From assembly GCF_000003855.2 (NCBI RefSeq), contig NW_003101663.1, positions 335,715 to 399,714 of the forward strand: a stretch of DNA of 64,000 nucleotides. The letters run 5' to 3'. The notes below the pieces were generated by a model that saw only the letters and a list, made by a program, of their open reading frames with translations, was not told the DNA's origin and did not search any database. This DNA is from Blastomyces gilchristii SLH14081. Its lineage: Eukaryota > Ascomycota > Eurotiomycetes > Onygenales > Ajellomycetaceae. The position numbers and the translations under genes are program-made. Of the stretch, positions 13,192 through 25,671 are shown one piece after another (the stretch's first letter is position 1; every line of letters begins with the position of its first letter).

Positions 13192-13216
13192 CCCTCCCCC
13201 TACCTACCCTACCCCC
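13192..13216 (-). repeat. G-quadruplex motif on minus strand
   Basis: The plus strand reads C3-T-C5-TACCTA-C3-TA-C5, so the minus strand has four G runs of at least three with loops of 2, 6 and 1. It lies 12.5 kb upstream of the WOPR start. Confidence 0.7.
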
Positions 13217-14471
13217 AGCACTAGGTATTTTTAGAACCGGGGCCACCCAAGGCGATTGTCATCCTGGAGTTTCCCTGCAGGCTGCAGCCCTGTCTCAAGG
13301 TAGCCTGGCCCCCCCCGTTCAACCGGCGCTGGGCCTTTATGATTTATGGCCGTTTTCAACCCTTCTGTCCCTAGGTGATGATGGAAAGAATGCTACTCTA
13401 AACAATGACATTGTCACGCCTATGCATTAGCAATGGAACGTTTATACATAGGGGGTGTGTGAGTGATACCCTACATGTTTCAGTAGTGAGCTCCCTTGAG
13501 ACACCGAGCTGAAGAGGCAACAAGAATGAAACGGACGTTGGTACCTAATTTTAAAGTTCAGATAAGGACGAAACGGCTGCAGCATTGGGAATTTTGCAAA
13601 TATTGGGCAACCTAATCTTCCATTCGCTCGTGGATGATGAATAGTAAGTTTTGAACCACTGAGGCCTTCATTTTCAGAAGTTTCAGTATGAACCATTCAT
13701 AGAATATATATATTTCGGCCATTGGTTAACTCAAAGGCCCTCTGCAGAGAAGCTCCAGAAGCCGTTGGTGTGAGTTTTTACCTCGCTTTGGATGGTTGAA
13801 GAGCCTTTCTATCAACTGGGTGGGTGCATCTAGATGCCTACCGAATACCCCCGCCATATCGCCGGTTCGGACTGAGAAGTGTTTTATTATTTCCGCATGG
13901 TGCGCCCGCTCATCTCCGGGATCTCCAACCTAGGAGCTTTCCCACCTCAGGCATTGGTTGTAAAGCCGTTAAGAGTCGAAAGCCTTATTCTTGAACCCGG
14001 TATAATTCGGCAGCTTGAATTAAATAGAAAGAAGAAAGAAGAACAAAAAGAATAAAAAAGAAGAAAGGGACCCCGGGTGGGTGGCTGTAGCCCTTGACGC
14101 ATTCACTCTCCGAAACTATAAAAATAAAACTTGGCCAAAGAATTCGGAGAGTAGTTATCTCAGGGCTGGAGCGTTGTTGAGGAATCTGGATAGGATTCGA
14201 TCGGTTCTCGAGGCAAGGGAGGCCCTTTGCACTCTTCTTGCGAGTAAGCTGATAACAATAATGGAGCGCGCTTGGTTTGTGACTTCTCAAGGGTTAAGCT
14301 GCCCAAGGCGAAATGGGAATGAATGAATCCTGGCCAAAGCTAGCCGCTTATCTTATTCGTGGCTTAGGGTGGGTTGGGTGTGAAGCTTAGGAGGTTTGAG
14401 GGTAACTAGAGGAACTAGTGAAGCCTCAGCTTGCTTAAGTCAAGGGCTGGCAATCCCAGACGGATTCGAAC

Positions 14472-14494
14472 TACGGAGTACTCCGTACTCCGTA
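14472..14494. repeat. TACGGAGTACTCCGTA palindrome plus extra half-site
   Basis: A 16-nt perfect palindrome at 14472-14487 is followed directly by another ACTCCGTA half. Single half-sites recur at 14955-14964, 31368-31376, 31669-31677 and 52441-52449, all intergenic. Confidence 0.85.
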
Positions 14495-15552
14495 AGGGGG
14501 GGAGAGACTTCCCACCCATCATCATCATCATCAAGAACAGAGCGGAGATGTGCAGTCTCGGCATGCTCCAGCGAGCCCGCGCTAGTGAGTATTATTTTAA
14601 CTTGCCGAGTTCAGAAAGTCAAGACTCCACTACCGTGCAGGTGTGATGTTCATGCAAAATACGCGATCTGGATAGATCGACCGAGATATCGGGTTGAAGA
14701 GGGGAAACAAGCAAAGAAGCAAAACAAATGCCATTGGCGGCGTTCAGCTTGGCTAACTCATGTTTGGCCAGTGGTTGTCCGTGCAGCAATTTGCCAGCTA
14801 AAACGAGAGTTGTCCGTAGCAGCTTGATGGGCAAGCTTCAACTAGCCAGCCCGCATCTCAGCCATGCATGCATGCCCGCCCCGTCAGGGCGCCGTCATTT
14901 GGTGGTTTCTGCGGAAGCCCCGTTCATACATGTAGATTATTAATTATTATTATTGTACTCCGTAGATATCTTGTGTCTCCAGAGCTCATTTTGTTCTTCC
15001 AGAGTCGAGTGAGCCGTCGGCCCTCGTGCCCAGCAAAGCCAGAACGGAAGTTCGTTTGCTGCCTAAATTCTTAGCGGTAACTTACGCATGCAGCGCGCGC
15101 CCTCTTTAGCTGCATACCCTACATACATACCGTCGTCCGTTGGGGAGAAGCGCAAACCGCCAGCATGGGGTACGGTACTAGGCGTGGTGCATTTAGGGCC
15201 CCCAACCTCGTGAGTGGCATTTAGCTCAACCCACATCAACATCATATCATGCTGTGTGCTGTGTGCTGTGCTGTCAGGATTCTTCTTCAGCGCTAATAAT
15301 AATGCCATAGTATAGTTGCATTGCCAGCAATTTGGGTAATGTCCTGCCAAAAAGTCAACGTAGGACTCAAGTTCGTCATCAGCCGCGCCTTGATGCTCAG
15401 GGTTTTCTTGGAACTCTCTCTCTTAGGTTTCCAAGCTTTGGTCCCTGCGTCCGCACCAATTGAATTGGCATCAAAGTGCCTTTGTTTTAATCGCAGGTGA
15501 GTTGGCGGGATCGCGAGGGCGATGATGCCTCACCGCGGGCTCATCCACATGA

Positions 15553-15587
15553 TTCTTCTTCTTCTTCTTCTTCTTCTTCTTCTTCTT

Positions 15588-15617
<30 letters not shown>
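15553..15617. repeat. (TTC)n microsatellite, about 21 units
   Basis: An uninterrupted 65-nt trinucleotide repeat in the gene-free region. There is no reading frame around it. Confidence 0.95.
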
Positions 15618-15618
<1 letters not shown>

Positions 15619-18541
15619 TTATATTTACTCGTATGCAGTCAGAGACTTATTTAATAATGACGAGTCCTTTGAGTGATGTTGAATGCATGTGATTATGTAA
15701 TGGAGGAATCACAAGACAAGACAACAAGAAACATGGGGAATACATAGAGAGAACAAATTAAACACTTGCAAATACAGGCTTCCAACCCAGAAGAAATGAG
15801 CGATTCAAAGTAGCGATTCAGTACATCTTCAATTTTTGTGGTACCCAAGATGTTAGGTTCCTTGTTTTGAGTCACCCTGCGGGAATCACACACACCCAAC
15901 CCGCACGCATTGGGTTTCCCCATGTCAAGGCATTGGTTAGAGCGAACTTGATGCTTTGTTAACTATCTGCTGACACAGCGGTCCTTGGGAACAGCAGCTA
16001 AACGTACCAATTCCCACAAGCTTTTGCCCGTACCGTGGAACAAGGCATATAATATAATAAGTAAAAGGGAAATCAACAATCTGCAAATTGCGCCAGTTAA
16101 AGCAGCACTAGTTAGTTAACCATTAAACCCAAGCAACCATAAAACCCCCCCATTATATACCACCAGCTCAACCCCGCCCCCCCATATAAGATATATATTC
16201 TTTTCCCCGGATGTAAAGGGTAGAGTCGATGTGTTATCTTTTGCCTAGGCGTCATTCTGACAACCAGGCTGATAACCATAAATCATAGTATATTTCCTAT
16301 GTACAGAAGAACGTTTATGCCTCGGTACTTCAAGATAATAATAGACCAAATTTCTACTGAACCCCACACAGGTGGCGAACAGCAGAGAAGGGGCTTCTCT
16401 CTTTTGTCAGCCCTTGGTTATCTCTTGAGAAGAAACATGGTAACAGTGCCATGCAATAAGTTTGGAACTTTTGTTTTTTTTTTTGTGACTTTCCAGAAAG
16501 CAAGAGAAGAATATATAGAGATTGTATTATTTTGAGAAAAGGAAAATAGGGGTCGACGGGTGTACTGAAGTGTCATATGGGCTCTATAACTTCTACTAAT
16601 TACTATGCACCAAACTACTTCGGGACTAGTGGAACTTGACTTGGAAGGTAAGAAAAGTTCCAGACGTATTTTATTGCATGGCACTGGCAGTGGTTAGCTG
16701 TGCACAGGAAATGGTTCATATTAATATTGGTTCATCTTTGCTTTCGCCCGTTCCTCCGTGCTGCGCATGGTGTTGCTGTTGCATCCCACCTACTAACTAC
16801 TGCGTTGTTAGTTGTTCTCAAGTTTGCTCGTATTTTTTTTTTTTTTTCTTTCTTTTTTTAGGTAGTTAACTAGTCTGATACCTACAATAATAGTTACCCA
16901 TGTAACTAGCCATGCGATTTCAATACCTATGTGCCTCGTTACCAAATCCAGCGCAAGCCCGGCACTGTGGCGCGGGTTTGAAGGACTTAAAAAAAAAGGA
17001 ATATGAAATTCCCATAAATATGTGACGGCTGGTTTTCTGAAGTGAAGCGCTATCCGCACCACGCGCACCAATATGTAAATATGATTGATGTAGGACAAGG
17101 ATTTGGCCGTTAGAAACTCAATTGAGCGTGGTTTGTGGCAGAGACGAGGGCCAATCAAACAGACTCCCGCTACCTTGAGTATATTAGTTGTATGGTGCAA
17201 TATGTATGTTCAAACCAGGCTGGAGTTTAGTTAGATATTTCCTCTGTGCTGAATTAAGTTTAAATTTTTGGTGGACCCCTTGATATTTTATTTTCCATTT
17301 AGGCTCTGACGCTGAGCGGGAAGTGGAAGTTGTAGTTTAGTTAAGCGTAATAAGAATAAGGTGGAGGGATTGCCGCAGAGGGAGGGGCAAGGAAATCATA
17401 AAAAGAGGGTCATGAAGGTTGTTTCTATTAGGTTTCCGTTGAGACTTTGGGCTTAAAGAGATCATGTTGAAGTTAAGAAAACGGGGCCATATCTGCTCCC
17501 GCAGAGTTACCCTTAAACACCAAATGTGGGATATGGATGAAAGTTGGAGGTCGAAGCTAACTCCAAACTCACCGCTTTATTTACATTATTATTTACCGAT
17601 TGGATTGCACGGCTTGTCTCCAGTGAGCCCACAAAATAAATAAAAACTCTTCATCTTTCTCTCTCTTTACAGCCTGAGTGCACAGATTTTTGTTCATTTA
17701 GAGGCGTGTCCCAACTCGAGCCAGCATTTAATATGTCCAGTATTTTCTTTTCCAACCGTGACAAGTACGAGGCGTCTTCAACTTGCAATTTCTGGACAAT
17801 GGCTGATATAGGCTGAACTGCCACATAACTTACCCGAACATAGGCGGTCTTGATATCTACGAAGATCATTAGGGAAATCTCTATCTGATGAATCAAACAT
17901 TCTTGACGAGATTGCCCTCGATATTACCACTAGGTGGCGAAAAACCAAAAAAATAAAAAAATAAAATAAAAGAAATACAATAGTGATGATAATAAAGACA
18001 TGCAGTATACCCCCAAAACCAACGTGGCTTGGAAACTGAATAAAACAATAGAAAACACCGAGAGCATAGTTATCCATCAGTGATTCCTGTGATGACCCGT
18101 TCGATGAATTGCCTGAGCGTTCTGTTGCTTCCTTGAATTCTTTTTTTTTTTTTTTTCGAACGCGCGTATCACGTATTTTTAACTTTGGGTCTCTTGGAAA
18201 GGCATCTCTATCGAATGGGTGAGTGGATGAGTTCCCGGATTGCTGCCTCTTCATCGTCGTTCTGGCCAGAGCCCTGAGTCCTACGCATCGTAGAGGTGAG
18301 GCCCGGTTGAGAGAGGGAGAGGGCAAAAGCCACTTAACGGCAAGGTGCACATAGATATCCAGCGTACATTCATCAAAGTGTTTCCTGGATGGGCTTTATG
18401 CGCGCTCTTATTTGTAAAATGTGACGACCTCTCTCCACTCTGTGGCTGTCTCGGAAACTTACCTACAGGAGGCATTTAAAGTGAAGAGGAGCCAGCATCC
18501 ACCCAAGCGGTGTCTTTGAGGGGATTTCAAGGGAAAAATAG

Positions 18542-18577
<36 letters not shown>
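18542..18577. repeat. Poly(A) tract, 36 nt
   Basis: The longest A run in the window, followed by CT and another A7. It lies in the long region upstream of the WOPR gene, and its length in an assembly is uncertain. Confidence 0.9.
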
Positions 18578-18583
<6 letters not shown>

Positions 18584-21500
18584 AAAATAGCCAGTTATAT
18601 CGACCGCATATTGACCAGCAAGTATCAGTGCTGCCTTCAAGTAATTCTTCAGCCCCGCCTCGTCTGCTGTATCCATCGCCATGCATAATGCATCTAGATG
18701 TCATTAGCATCAACACTTTTCAACCCATATTAGCAGAGTATGAGGGGGCTGGAGCCCTTATTTGGCGCAAGCACAGGCCTTTTTGTTTCCATGCCTAGCT
18801 GGCTGCTGCTCTGGTAATCTCTGTGCGTCCTTGCTGCAATCATCATGCAAGACAAAGCCACATATGTTTCTTGGTTTGGTGCCGTTGATAATTTGGCAGA
18901 ATGAATCAACAGCCAGTCCAGTCCAGTCCAGCAAGATTTTCTTTCCCCTCACCTCGTTTCATCAGGCTTTAAGTTTTCTTGTCATCCGTTTCCTTTTGTC
19001 CGCCTCTTCCCCTTCTTCTCTTTCCTTCTTCTTTCTATTTTTCAAAAGGCCATTTCATTGTTGGAATCTGCATAGTGGATGGATGAGCTTGTAGCTGGAA
19101 TTTGGTCCTGTCAAAATGATAAGAGGCCCAGCGGTGGGAGATGGTTTCTCCTCTGGAAATGTATTGTTTGATTCCAGGACAGTCCAAGTGAAAAATGCCT
19201 CGTTTTCTTCGTCACTAGTTTCACAATGTTTAGTCGAGCGCTCTCGGATCCGTACTTTTCCTGTCCTCGTTTTCCGTGGCTCTCAACGCCCACATGTCCA
19301 AAATGGCTCAAGACTGATCAGTGGCTGATAAGCTACCAAGCTTCGGGTTCCACAGCTTGGGCAGGCCAGATGGGTCTCTGCTTTGGATACGTCGCGTTTT
19401 CTTTTTCCTTCTCGCATTGCCTTTCTCCTCCCCCGGTGGTTAGCGCGCCAGGTAATTCAGCTCGCTCCACCCGGCTGAGTTTATTCAGGCGTAGGGGGTC
19501 GTAGTCGTCTCTATGTTAAGACCGACCCTGGTCCCTTATCGATTGGGAGATCAACCCCAAAAATCGTTCCAACCCTTCTGTTTCTAAGCTGGATTGGCAT
19601 GACGAATCAGCATTATTCGCCTCGCTTTGGAATAAAAATATGTACATGTACATGTACATGTACCTGAGTGTTCTATCTATCTCGGTGTTCGATAACAATC
19701 ATCGTGCTATTTTGGATGTTTCTTGGGGTTGACATCCTTCTTCATCCGTACATAGGCCGTGGTTGATGTAGTTATGTAGTAGTAACTAGCTAGTTAGTTG
19801 GTAGCTAACTAGTCAAACAAAGGAACACAATATGATACAACCCAGACAACACCTCATCCGTCTTTCCATGGCCCGTCATCATCGTACATTACAACGCACA
19901 CAGGACGAACATGGTAGGCGACATCACTTTTCACAGGAAACCGAGAAATGAAAATAATAAAAAGAAAAAGAAAGAAAAAGAAAAAGAAAACAACAAGTGA
20001 TAAACGGAGGGAGACCTGGGCATCCATCCCCACACGGATATACACGTCTGTCTGTCTGTCCATGAGGGCCATTCTATTACAGATATGCAGAGCTGCCGCA
20101 GAGAAAAAGGTCTGCTGCCCAGGGAGTCTACTCTCCTCGTCTTCCTTCTCCTCTCCTCCCCAAGGGGTTGTGGTATGGTATTCTGGTAGTTGTCTGCCAT
20201 CCCTGACGGGGCGCCGTTTTTGTCCAAGTTTCCACCAGCCCAATACCACTGTTCCCTATTTCTCTCGTCCACGGGTAGCTCCTGTTTACTGACATATGAG
20301 TCATTGAATAGTGATTGAACTTGGTTCTGATGTACCCGAGGAGTAGGCCTCCAGCAAGCAAAACACGCTTTTCAAAACAACGGGTTGTTTGCTTCAGTGC
20401 TCAGGCGCCCTCCTCGATGTATGTACGTACATACAGACATACAGACATACTTCAGCTTAAGCTTCGGAGCCTCTTATGGCTTTCGTGATCTGCGGTCTCC
20501 CTTTGAAGGACCCAGGGGTATGTCCCGGCCCTCTCTTGGGCGTGAATCGTAAAGCTACACTTGTGGAGTTTCGCGCCAGATATTGTCCCGCTGGTTTCTG
20601 GACTCCTGGGCGCGAAAAAAAAAAGAAAGAAAGAAAGAAAGAAACCCCGCACAAAAACAAAGCGGAACAGGCCAAACGAACCCCTACTAAATCCCCTAGG
20701 ACGTTCTTATTCTTTCCCCAGTTTATTTAGTTTCGATATTTTTGGTGCTTACGACTGGAGTAGTTTCTGCTACAGGCTTAACAGCCCTGCAATTATTATT
20801 GGTGATATAGTTAAACTTTCTGATTTGCGTGCTTGTTTTCGTTAACTTTCTTTTTCTGTCTTTTTTTATTCTTCCCCTTGTTTGAACGGGCTGACGCGAT
20901 TGTGCTTGGCTTTTCCCTTTTACTGGGACCTTGCTTCATCGTTCGCAGCAAATCAGAGACGGCGCTGGCAACTTCATCTCGCAAAATAATAATTTACGGA
21001 GCTCTCCCTTATTTCGTGATGGGTGAGCTGGTACGATGGTGGCGGCGGGAAGATGCTATCTGAAGATACTATTAATTATTCCATTATTCACCTGCAACAG
21101 ATAAGGTAACTACTTTAGCCTCCAGGACGAAACCCCCTACCCTTTTTTTTTTTCTTTTCTTTTCCTTGCTCAGTGATTATCGCTTTTGTTTTTACTCTGT
21201 TTCTTTCCGTGCACTCTCTGGCCCCCAATGAAGGAACGCCTTTATTTAATTTGATATTGCAGGATCGTTAACTGCCAAGGAGTTTTAAAGGAGAAAAGAA
21301 ACGCCCAAGCGGAAAAAAGAGATTCTATTCTAAGCCCGACAATAACGAGAGAGGGAAGAGGAGCGAAAAAGGCTCATTCCCATCAGCAGAGCTCCGCTAA
21401 ATCGAGAGCTGCAGGAGGAGGCTGCCGCTGGCTTATATAGATTACCACTACGCCAATATATTTGCATAGTTTTCTGGCTCTGATCCATCAAACTCACTAC

Positions 21501-24500
21501 CCCCCCCCCCCAACCTTACCTCGCCCAAAACCTTTTATTTTTAAGGAAAATACGCTATTTATTCTCCTTGATTTTAACTTGCTGGCCCCCGCATGAGCCT
21601 GCGAAAAGTGTCACCACGACAGTCTAAATTGAACCTAACCGTCCATACAACAAGTAGGACGGGCGAAATCTGGTGCTTGAACGCTGCCTCCATCGCCACC
21701 TTTTCAATCTATCGTCCCATTTATACTCCTCAGTTCTTCCTTCGCCCAGTGGAAATATTTATTCGTTCCTGAGGTTCCCTCCTTAAGCAGTACGACAGGA
21801 TTTGAAGCTCACTTTATTCCTCACTGTCCGACCGTCTGAATTTTCGGCATCGTTATTCACGGTGTTGGCAGGTCGAAATATCCAACTTGATCGGCCTTGC
21901 CCCCACGTGGAATTCGTGTTTTCCTTGCTTGCTTGATAATAGAAGAAGAGGCCCAATCTCAAGCAAAAGCGTCGGCCCATCCCAGATCTTCGGAGCTAAC
22001 CTTGTTTTTTGCCAGTCTCCAACGGGCATTGTTGATTGTTGACAACGAGGGTTAACTTTTTTTTTTTGACGCTGCAATCTCAAAAAAGTTTTTCCCCCCG
22101 CCAGGCCCTTTCCACCTACATAACATAACAAGCGTGAACCGACTCGAACTATCACGTCTTCGAAAACTTTCATATTTGCCGATCGACCCTGCGCTATTAA
22201 AGTGCAACGCTTTATGATTTGAGAGTTTCTTGAAGATATTATTCTATTTCATCCCCGACGCCCTACTACTATCATCTTGCTAAGGAGGATCCACCGGTGA
22301 TTTTTATCTTTTTAGCTTGTTGTCTAAGGAAGTAGTACGCCGCGTAAGTTGTGTCCCCACTTCTCCGTTTCTTGAAGAGTTTCGTGCCCTTGCATCGCTT
22401 TTGATACTTGTTACCATGATGTCGGATCCGAGTGTCAATTTATTTATTTTCTTTTTTTGTTTTTACCCCTTCATGGTTTTACTTTTCGAGCCCTGTCATT
22501 CTGTTACACGAACCCCGTTCCTGCGTTACATACTTTCTTGACCCTGCCCAAGAAAAAGCCAAAAAAAAAAAAAAATTTAAAAAAAATAAAAGGACGGTTC
22601 CAGAGAGAATAAGAAAAAGAAAGGAAAAAAAAGGGAAAAAAAAGCCCTCAGCCCAACCACGCTTATATTCTTACTGCCTTTTTGACACATGGGATTTTCC
22701 CTGCTGGAAGGAAATGTCTCTCCAACATGTGTCAACCGGGGGGGTGCGTGGAAGAAGGGAGTAGAGTAGGGTAGAGGGGGGCCGCGAATTTGAATGTTTT
22801 ACGCACGGACAACATGCCATACAGCCTATGATTCGCGTGTTTCACCTGCACAGCCCTTTCCCAGAACCGACGCTCTTTTTATCTCCCTGACGCACCCGAA
22901 ATCCGACCATGATGAACATCTGGATTGATCTGATGGGATTGGGTGGGGTACGACTTCTGGGGTGGGTCGCTGAGGCGTCTTTTTGGCCTCTTCTTTAGGC
23001 TTTATTTACTCTTCTGCAGCCAACGACCACCCATGCGCCTATCAGGCCATCACTTGCCCCCGCCCGGGAAGACATATTGCATGCCCCATACATAGGGAAT
23101 AACAACAAACTGTGATTTTTATTTTCCACCGCCCGGAATTCCGGCCTGGAATTCCTTCCTCTTTCCGCCATCCTCCGGGTTCCTGTTCATCAGGCAAGCT
23201 GCGCTGTGGCTATCTCTTGTTTGTCGTCGTTCTCTGTCTCTCTGGCTGGATTCTCTTTTGGTCGAATCCCCCGGTCGGAATTGCCAAGCCCTAACCCTAA
23301 GCCTGGAGCCCTCTATTTCCCGATTGGGCAAAGCGTGCTCCCTGCTCCTCCCGAAAAGCGTATCCCCACTTCTTCCGATACTGGGTTTGCGCCTGCCCGG
23401 ACTTGCCCCTCCTGCTGGCGGCATGTGCACACGCACTACCTCCTTTACGACCACGTCCCGCCGAAACCCCACTATTTCCCCAGTGTGTGTTTTTCCACCG
23501 GGGGTTAGTTAGCCTCCAGATAGATAGATACCCACTGCACCGCACCGACGATTCTGCAAGCAAGAAGCAGAAGCTCTAAAACACACGCACGGTATGCCCG
23601 CAATATCCACGCACCAGCCTCTGTTCTCGCTGCTGCGAGCTGCGGCCGGGTTTTCTAGAGAATCAAAGCGCCAAAAATAAGCAAAATCCTCTTGCTTTTT
23701 CCCGCCATCCAGTAATCAATGTCGTCAGCCCAATGTTAGTCCTCCCAGCTGCATCATATCACTGCATCAGACTTGGGACTGCTGCGACTCGACTGCTTCT
23801 ACGACTGCTTAGCTCCAGCGCTGATGGTCTGAAATCTCAACTTGCAATTGCTTGGTGAAATGTTGAGCTTGCAGCTAGCTAGCAGCTTGGCCCTTGTATT
23901 ATTTTCGACTAGTGCTGGTCGTTCGTCCTCGCCCCTACTACTACTAGTAGACTGATCCTTACCTGGCTTCCTTGTCTCTTCCGTCTCCACACAGCGTGCC
24001 GTGCTTTCCCGCCACTGCACTGGGTCCAGGAAGTCCGAGGTCAAAACAAAAGAACAAAAATAAGAAATAAAAATATCGAGAACGAAGACAAAAAGCAACA
24101 AATAACAAACCAAAGGAAAGAAGGAAAGCAAAGGACTCCTTGCACCACCGTCATTACCATGCAGCAGGAGGTACTGTGGGAGGAGGAAGACAACAATCAT
24201 AGCAAAAGAAAAAGAAAAAAATAACCCCACAGGAGCCAGTATAACGGACGGTGTCTGCCAATTATTATTGGGATGAGAAGCAGGAAAAAGCAAAGATCAA
24301 TATTTTGTTCCTTTTTGATATTTTTATTATTATTTCCCTTGGGGAGTCTGGGACGAGGTTTTTGTCCTTGAACCCTGTTCGTTTTTTTTTTTTTTTTTTT
24401 CCCTTGATTTCGCTGCCACCCTTGTTTCTTCTTCTTGTACTTTTTTTTTTTTTTTTTTAACCCTTCCTTTTTTGATCCCCCTAAAACCTTGGAGCACGAT

Positions 24501-25301
24501 TATTCATTACGTTTTTGTTTGACAGACATCCCGTAGTTTCCTGCTTTCTCTAACAAACCTCTGGTGCTGTTTAGTTACAGTTCCCGCCTTTGCTTTGACA
24601 TTTCTGTGGAGGGAAACGGAAGAAGAAGCCATAGTTTTTTTACCTTCCTGCCATTAACCAGACTTCAACACACCCACCACCACCACAAGCTTCCCTTCCC
24701 TTCCAAGCAATTAGAGGGGGCGCGCGTGGCGTGGCGAGAAACCAAAATCAAGCTTGGGCATTGGGCTAGACCCAAACCCTTCCGAGCCATTCCCATCCTC
24801 GCTCCAATTCCCACCATTCCGTCACTTGCGTCTGCGTTCTTGGGTCCGTCCCAACTACATAGAGTTTCGCCCGCCGAATTGGCCCGCCCTTGACTGACGA
24901 CGTTCCTGATCGCGCGCTATCTGCTGCTTTAAGCCCTGGCAACTTACTATCTATCCTCACAACTCCTCCCCTGCACTTGGGGTTGTGGAAGTAAACTCTG
25001 TTACTCACGATCGAGCCCCTCCATTCCGAAAAGTGAAAAAGGTCAAAAAAAAGTTTTGGACCCGCGTTGTGTCTGTCGATCCATAGAACCTTCAAAACTC
25101 TCTTTGCAAGCTCCTTTGCGCGGGGAGGGGGGTTCTCTTGCTGCTCTTCAAAGAAGCCATCATCATCACTTCTTTTCCATTCGAAACCGGGAGAGCTCAC
25201 AAACAACCACGTTGCTAATCTTGTTCTACATAAGCCTTTTTGACCCGTCTGACAGGTTGTCCGCACATACCCCCGATTTTCTTTTCTTTTTCTCCCTCAT
25301 A

Positions 25302-25363
25302 TCTTTCTTTCTTTTTCTTTTTTTTCTTTTTTTTTTCTTTTTTTTTCTTTTTTCTTTTTTTTT
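25302..25363. repeat. 62-nt homopyrimidine tract in the WOPR-gene leader
   Basis: A continuous T/C run (T4-T8 blocks separated by C) ending about 310 bp before the WOPR start codon. CT-rich tracts just upstream of transcription starts are common in highly expressed fungal genes, so this may mark the core promoter or the early leader. Confidence 0.75.
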
Positions 25364-25641
25364 ACTCCCCTCAAATTATCATTCCTATTATTTCATATTC
25401 CCTCTCTCCTTCGATTTGCGTTTCGATAACACCAACTCTGTCGCATTTTCGCGCAAATCAGACGAAGGTTACTACCGAAAGTCACTTCGACAGCCCTCAA
25501 GCTTTGTTTCTTAGTTTTCCCGCAGTTGATAGTTTTCTGTCGACGCGCAAAACTTTACTCTTGCAGCGCTTACAACCCTACCGCGTCTCTCCACGAGAAG
25601 AAGCCTCCGGGCGTTAGCTTTTAGCCCTTACCTGTGAAAAA

Positions 25642-25658
25642 CTAACACTCCCCTGCAG
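25642..25658 (+). promoter_or_regulatory. Probable 3' splice site of a 5'-UTR intron
   Basis: A CTAAC branch-like motif at 25642-25646 is followed by a pyrimidine stretch and CTGCAG ending at 25658, 13 bp before the ATG at 25672. This fits the other fungal acceptors in the window. The matching donor could not be fixed, so the leader structure is unresolved. Confidence 0.5.
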
Positions 25659-25671
25659 CTTGTCACACAAC

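Larger units (their letters stand above)
7963..25671. promoter_or_regulatory. 17.7-kb gene-free upstream region of the WOPR regulator
   Basis: Between the membrane-protein stop and the WOPR-gene ATG no ORF longer than 200 codons shows homology, spliceable extension or protein-like composition. The region is full of homopolymers and microsatellites (listed separately), perfect TGTACA-type palindromes (9261, 12219, 19641, 20418), a C-rich block that is a G-quadruplex motif on the minus strand (13192-13216), and TACGGAGTA-type palindromes (14472). WOPR-family master regulators such as Candida WOR1 and Histoplasma RYP1 are known for very long upstream regions bound by themselves and partner factors, so a regulatory role is inferred. 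A non-coding transcript or long leader is possible but cannot be shown from sequence. Confidence 0.55.

Noticed and set aside
14458..14494. Box-B-like sequence GGATTCGAACT suggesting a tRNA on the minus strand
   Set aside because: The flanking bases cannot pair as a T stem and no A box or acceptor stem lies at the right distance.
17778..18350. 190-codon minus-strand ORF
   Set aside because: It consists of translated homopolymer (KKKKK, IIITIVFLLFYFFIF) around simple repeats, not protein-like.
23289..23300. CCCTAACCCTAA, two telomere-type repeats
   Set aside because: Only two units inside ordinary sequence, well within chance; not evidence of a telomere or fusion.
24766..25266. 166-codon minus-strand ORF just upstream of the WOPR gene
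   Set aside because: It overlaps the presumed leader/promoter, has no conserved motif, and is antisense to a confident gene's upstream region.
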